NCBI GenBank assembly: GCA_009839535.1
Contig: VXPN01000140.1
Location: 1-8,100 of the forward strand
Direction: 5' to 3'
Origin: Boseongicola sp. SB0662_bin_57
Lineage (GTDB): Bacteria > Pseudomonadota > Alphaproteobacteria > Rhodobacterales > Rhodobacteraceae
DNA: 8,100 bases
Shown here: piece by piece, positions 6,475 through 8,100 of the stretch
Layout of the letters: every line of letters starts with the position of its first letter
How positions within the stretch are numbered: the first letter of the stretch is position 1
Program-made: the position numbers and the translations under genes
The notes under the pieces: generated by a model
What the model saw: only the letters and a program-made list of their open reading frames with translations
What the model was told of the DNA's origin: nothing
Database searches by the model: none

Positions 6475-7404
6475 ATGCCAGGCTTGAGGACGATTTCCGG
6501 GCAGGCCTTGTCGAGGTTCAGCTTCGGCACGATGCAGTTCGGTGCCGCCGCGAACGAAGCCGCCTCCTCGGAGATGTACTGCGCCTGCCGCGAGGCGGGC
6601 ATCAACTTCTTCGACACGGCGTTCCTCTATGCCGAGGGTCGTTCCGAGGAAATTGCCGGACGGCTGGTCGCATCGGAACGTGACGATGTCTTCATTGCCA
6701 CGAAATGCGGGTATCACGGTGCATGCCGGTCGCGGATCGAAGAGGAATTCGGCGCGAGCCGAAGGCGGCTTGACCTGGAGTCTGTCGACCTCCTTTATCT
6801 CCACCGCTGGGATGGCGAGACGCCGCTTGAAGAGACGTTCGAGACGCTGGCCGGCTACAGGGAAGACGGTTCGGTGCGTGCCTTTGGCGTTTCCAACTAC
6901 GCGGCCTGGCAGGTGATGAAGGCGCGAGAGGTCGCGCGCGGGTTTGGTGTCGATGTCCAGTTCCTTCAACCGATGTACAACCTGGTGAGGCGGCAGGTGG
7001 AAGTCGAGATCCTTCCCATGGCCACTGCGGAGGAACTGGCAGTCTGTCCCTACTCGCCGCTCGGCGGAGGTCTGCTGACCGGAAAATACGCTTCCGGAGA
7101 GACTGGCCGCCTCACCACCAGCGACACCTATGCCACTCGTTACGGATTTGACTGGATGCACGAAGCGGTAGCGAACCTGGTCAAGATCGCGGATGAGGTC
7201 GGCGCGGCTCCGGCGACCTTGGCGGTGGCATGGGTCGCACGGCATCCCGGCGTATGGGGTCCCATCGTCTCGGCAAGGTCGACGGAGCAGCTTGCGCCAT
7301 CGCTTGCGGCCATCGATTTCGAGATCGACGATGCGCTCCATGCCCGGCTGTCGGCCCTGTCGCCCGCGCCGCCTCCAGCGACCGACCGGCTGGAGGAAGC
7401 GTGA
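6475..7404 (+). CDS. Aldo/keto reductase family oxidoreductase
   Basis: Cytoplasmic NAD(P)H-dependent enzyme that interconverts carbonyls and alcohols; about 309 residues, normal for this barrel family. The catalytic tetrad is visible: D47 and Y52 in FFDTAFLYAEGRSEE, K77 in FIATKCG, and H110 in LLYLHRWD. Further landmarks are GSVRAFGVSNYAAWQV, the LQPMYNLVRR region, and YSPLGGGLLTGKY, all typical of bacterial AKRs of the YajO/Tas-like type. A cofactor-phosphate region near the C-terminus (GPIVSARSTEQL) matches the usual IPGxxxxxQL position. I chose ATG 6475 because it places the first beta-strand correctly; its ribosome site is weak (GGAAG, 12 bases upstream). In-frame GTG 6424 would add 17 basic residues and lies within a dyad. 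The stop overlaps the next GTG (GTGA), which implies coupled expression with the flavoprotein. The substrate is not predictable from sequence. Confidence 0.92.
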   Translation: MPGLRTISGQALSRFSFGTMQFGAAANEAASSEMYCACREAGINFFDTAFLYAEGRSEEIAGRLVASERDDVFIATKCGYHGACRSRIEEEFGASRRRLDLESVDLLYLHRWDGETPLEETFETLAGYREDGSVRAFGVSNYAAWQVMKAREVARGFGVDVQFLQPMYNLVRRQVEVEILPMATAEELAVCPYSPLGGGLLTGKYASGETGRLTTSDTYATRYGFDWMHEAVANLVKIADEVGAAPATLAVAWVARHPGVWGPIVSARSTEQLAPSLAAIDFEIDDALHARLSALSPAPPPATDRLEEA

Positions 7405-8100
7405 CGCGCGTTGCCATAGTCGGCGGCGGAATTGCGGGCCTGGCCGCCGCGGCGTCATTGGCGCCGTCGACCCGCGTTCTGGTTCTGGAACGCGAAACCG
7501 CGCTTGGCTACCATGCGAGCGGGCGTTCGGCCGCGATGTTCATCGAGGATTACGGGAATGACACCGTCCGCGTCCTGAACCAGGCTTCGCGCCCGGTTCA
7601 CGAATCACTCGACGTCTTGTCGCCGCGGGGTCTCATGGCTGTCGCATTCCGGGAAGACGCGGATGCTTTCGAGTCCGACATGGCCGCGCTGGGCCTTGCG
7701 GAAATCCCGGTACGGGAGGCGCATTCGCGGGTGCCGATCCTGTCACCAGACACCGCGCGGGCGGGGCGTTCCGAAAACGCGCTGGACATCGACACGAACC
7801 GTCTCCTGCAAGCCATGGCGTCAGAAGCGCGGCAACACGGCGCCATCATACGAGTCGGGGCCGGTGTCACGAAAATCGAGCATGCCGGCTCCTGGCATCT
7901 TTCGGTCGGGGACGAGAAGGTCGTGGCCGATGTCGTGGTGAATGCGGCCGGGGCCTGGGCCGACGAAGTCGCGGCCATGGCAGGTGTGGCGCGAATCGGG
8001 TTGCAGCCCTACCGCCGGTCGGTTGCGCGGCTGCCGGCGCCGGGCGGCCGCGACGTCAGGAACTGGCCATTGCTGATGGGGCCGGGCGACTCCTGGTACG
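7401..8100 (+). CDS. FAD-dependent oxidoreductase of the DAO / D-arginine-dehydrogenase-like family, partial (3' end outside window)
   Basis: This flavoprotein probably dehydrogenates or oxidises a C-N (or C-O) bond with FAD; 233 codons are visible and roughly 130-150 are missing. It starts with GTG in the GTGA overlap, four bases after GGAGG (7392-7396). An ADP-binding fold is seen at the N-terminus (VAIVGGGIAGLAAAASLA, residues 4-21) with acidic E30 at the strand end. Then come GYHASGRSAA (36-45), ALDIDTNRLLQA (about 127-138), NAAGAW (181-186) and LQPYRRS (201-207). This order and spacing match Pseudomonas DauA as I recall it. However, the positions equivalent to DauA His48 and Glu87 appear to be M46 and L78, which argues against D-arginine or D-lysine as substrate. 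Other DAO-family roles (2-hydroxyglutarate, sarcosine or other amine oxidation) remain possible. It is coupled to the aldo/keto reductase. Confidence 0.88.
   Translation, partial: MTRVAIVGGGIAGLAAAASLAPSTRVLVLERETALGYHASGRSAAMFIEDYGNDTVRVLNQASRPVHESLDVLSPRGLMAVAFREDADAFESDMAALGLAEIPVREAHSRVPILSPDTARAGRSENALDIDTNRLLQAMASEARQHGAIIRVGAGVTKIEHAGSWHLSVGDEKVVADVVVNAAGAWADEVAAMAGVARIGLQPYRRSVARLPAPGGRDVRNWPLLMGPGDSWY

Noticed and set aside
5169..6617. 482-codon open frame on the minus strand opposite the binding-protein gene
   Set aside because: It mirrors a certain gene, has no recognisable domain and is rich in Arg, Ala and Gly. Such antisense frames are common where third positions are almost all G or C.
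1..8100. tRNA, rRNA, CRISPR array, insertion sequence or phage gene
   Set aside because: I looked for cloverleaf-like sequence with CCA-type ends, spaced direct repeats, terminal inverted repeats and transposase or integrase motifs and saw none.

Overview
The window reads as GC-rich alphaproteobacterial DNA, most like Rhodobacterales or a related order. This rests on the strong G/C preference at third codon positions, the frequent GTG starts, the overlapping stop/start junctions and the family-level look of the proteins. It is an inference from sequence style, not a taxonomic assignment. All supported genes lie on the + strand.

Layout. Positions 1-1204 hold the C-terminal three quarters of an aerobic glycerol-3-phosphate dehydrogenase (glpD), cut by the window edge and with an anomalous first ~55 bases. 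Positions 1205-1507 are a 303-base gap with no convincing gene. It contains an 8-bp dyad and is the natural place for a promoter of the next operon. Positions 1508-6359 encode a complete ABC importer of the BMP/YufNOPQ (simple sugar/nucleoside-type) class: a double-domain ATPase, permease 1, permease 2 and a periplasmic BMP-family binding protein. The ATPase and permease 1 overlap by GTGA. Permease 1 and permease 2 are separated by an unusual ~160-base insert, which is exactly spanned by a 54-codon basic small ORF that overlaps both neighbours.

After the binding protein, a long GC-rich stem-loop with a GAAA tetraloop (6369-6410) separates the transporter from two downstream enzymes. These are an aldo/keto reductase (6475-7404) and, overlapping it by GTGA, an FAD-dependent oxidoreductase of the DAO/DauA-like family that runs off the right edge (7401-8100).

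How the genes may work together. The importer brings in an unidentified small molecule across the inner membrane. The translationally coupled reductase and flavoprotein probably act on that molecule or a product of it. No nucleoside or purine catabolic gene is visible, so the usual nucleoside assignment of BMP transporters is not supported by context. The flavoprotein appears to lack the residues that give DauA its preference for cationic D-amino acids. No RNA gene, CRISPR array, insertion sequence or phage element was seen.
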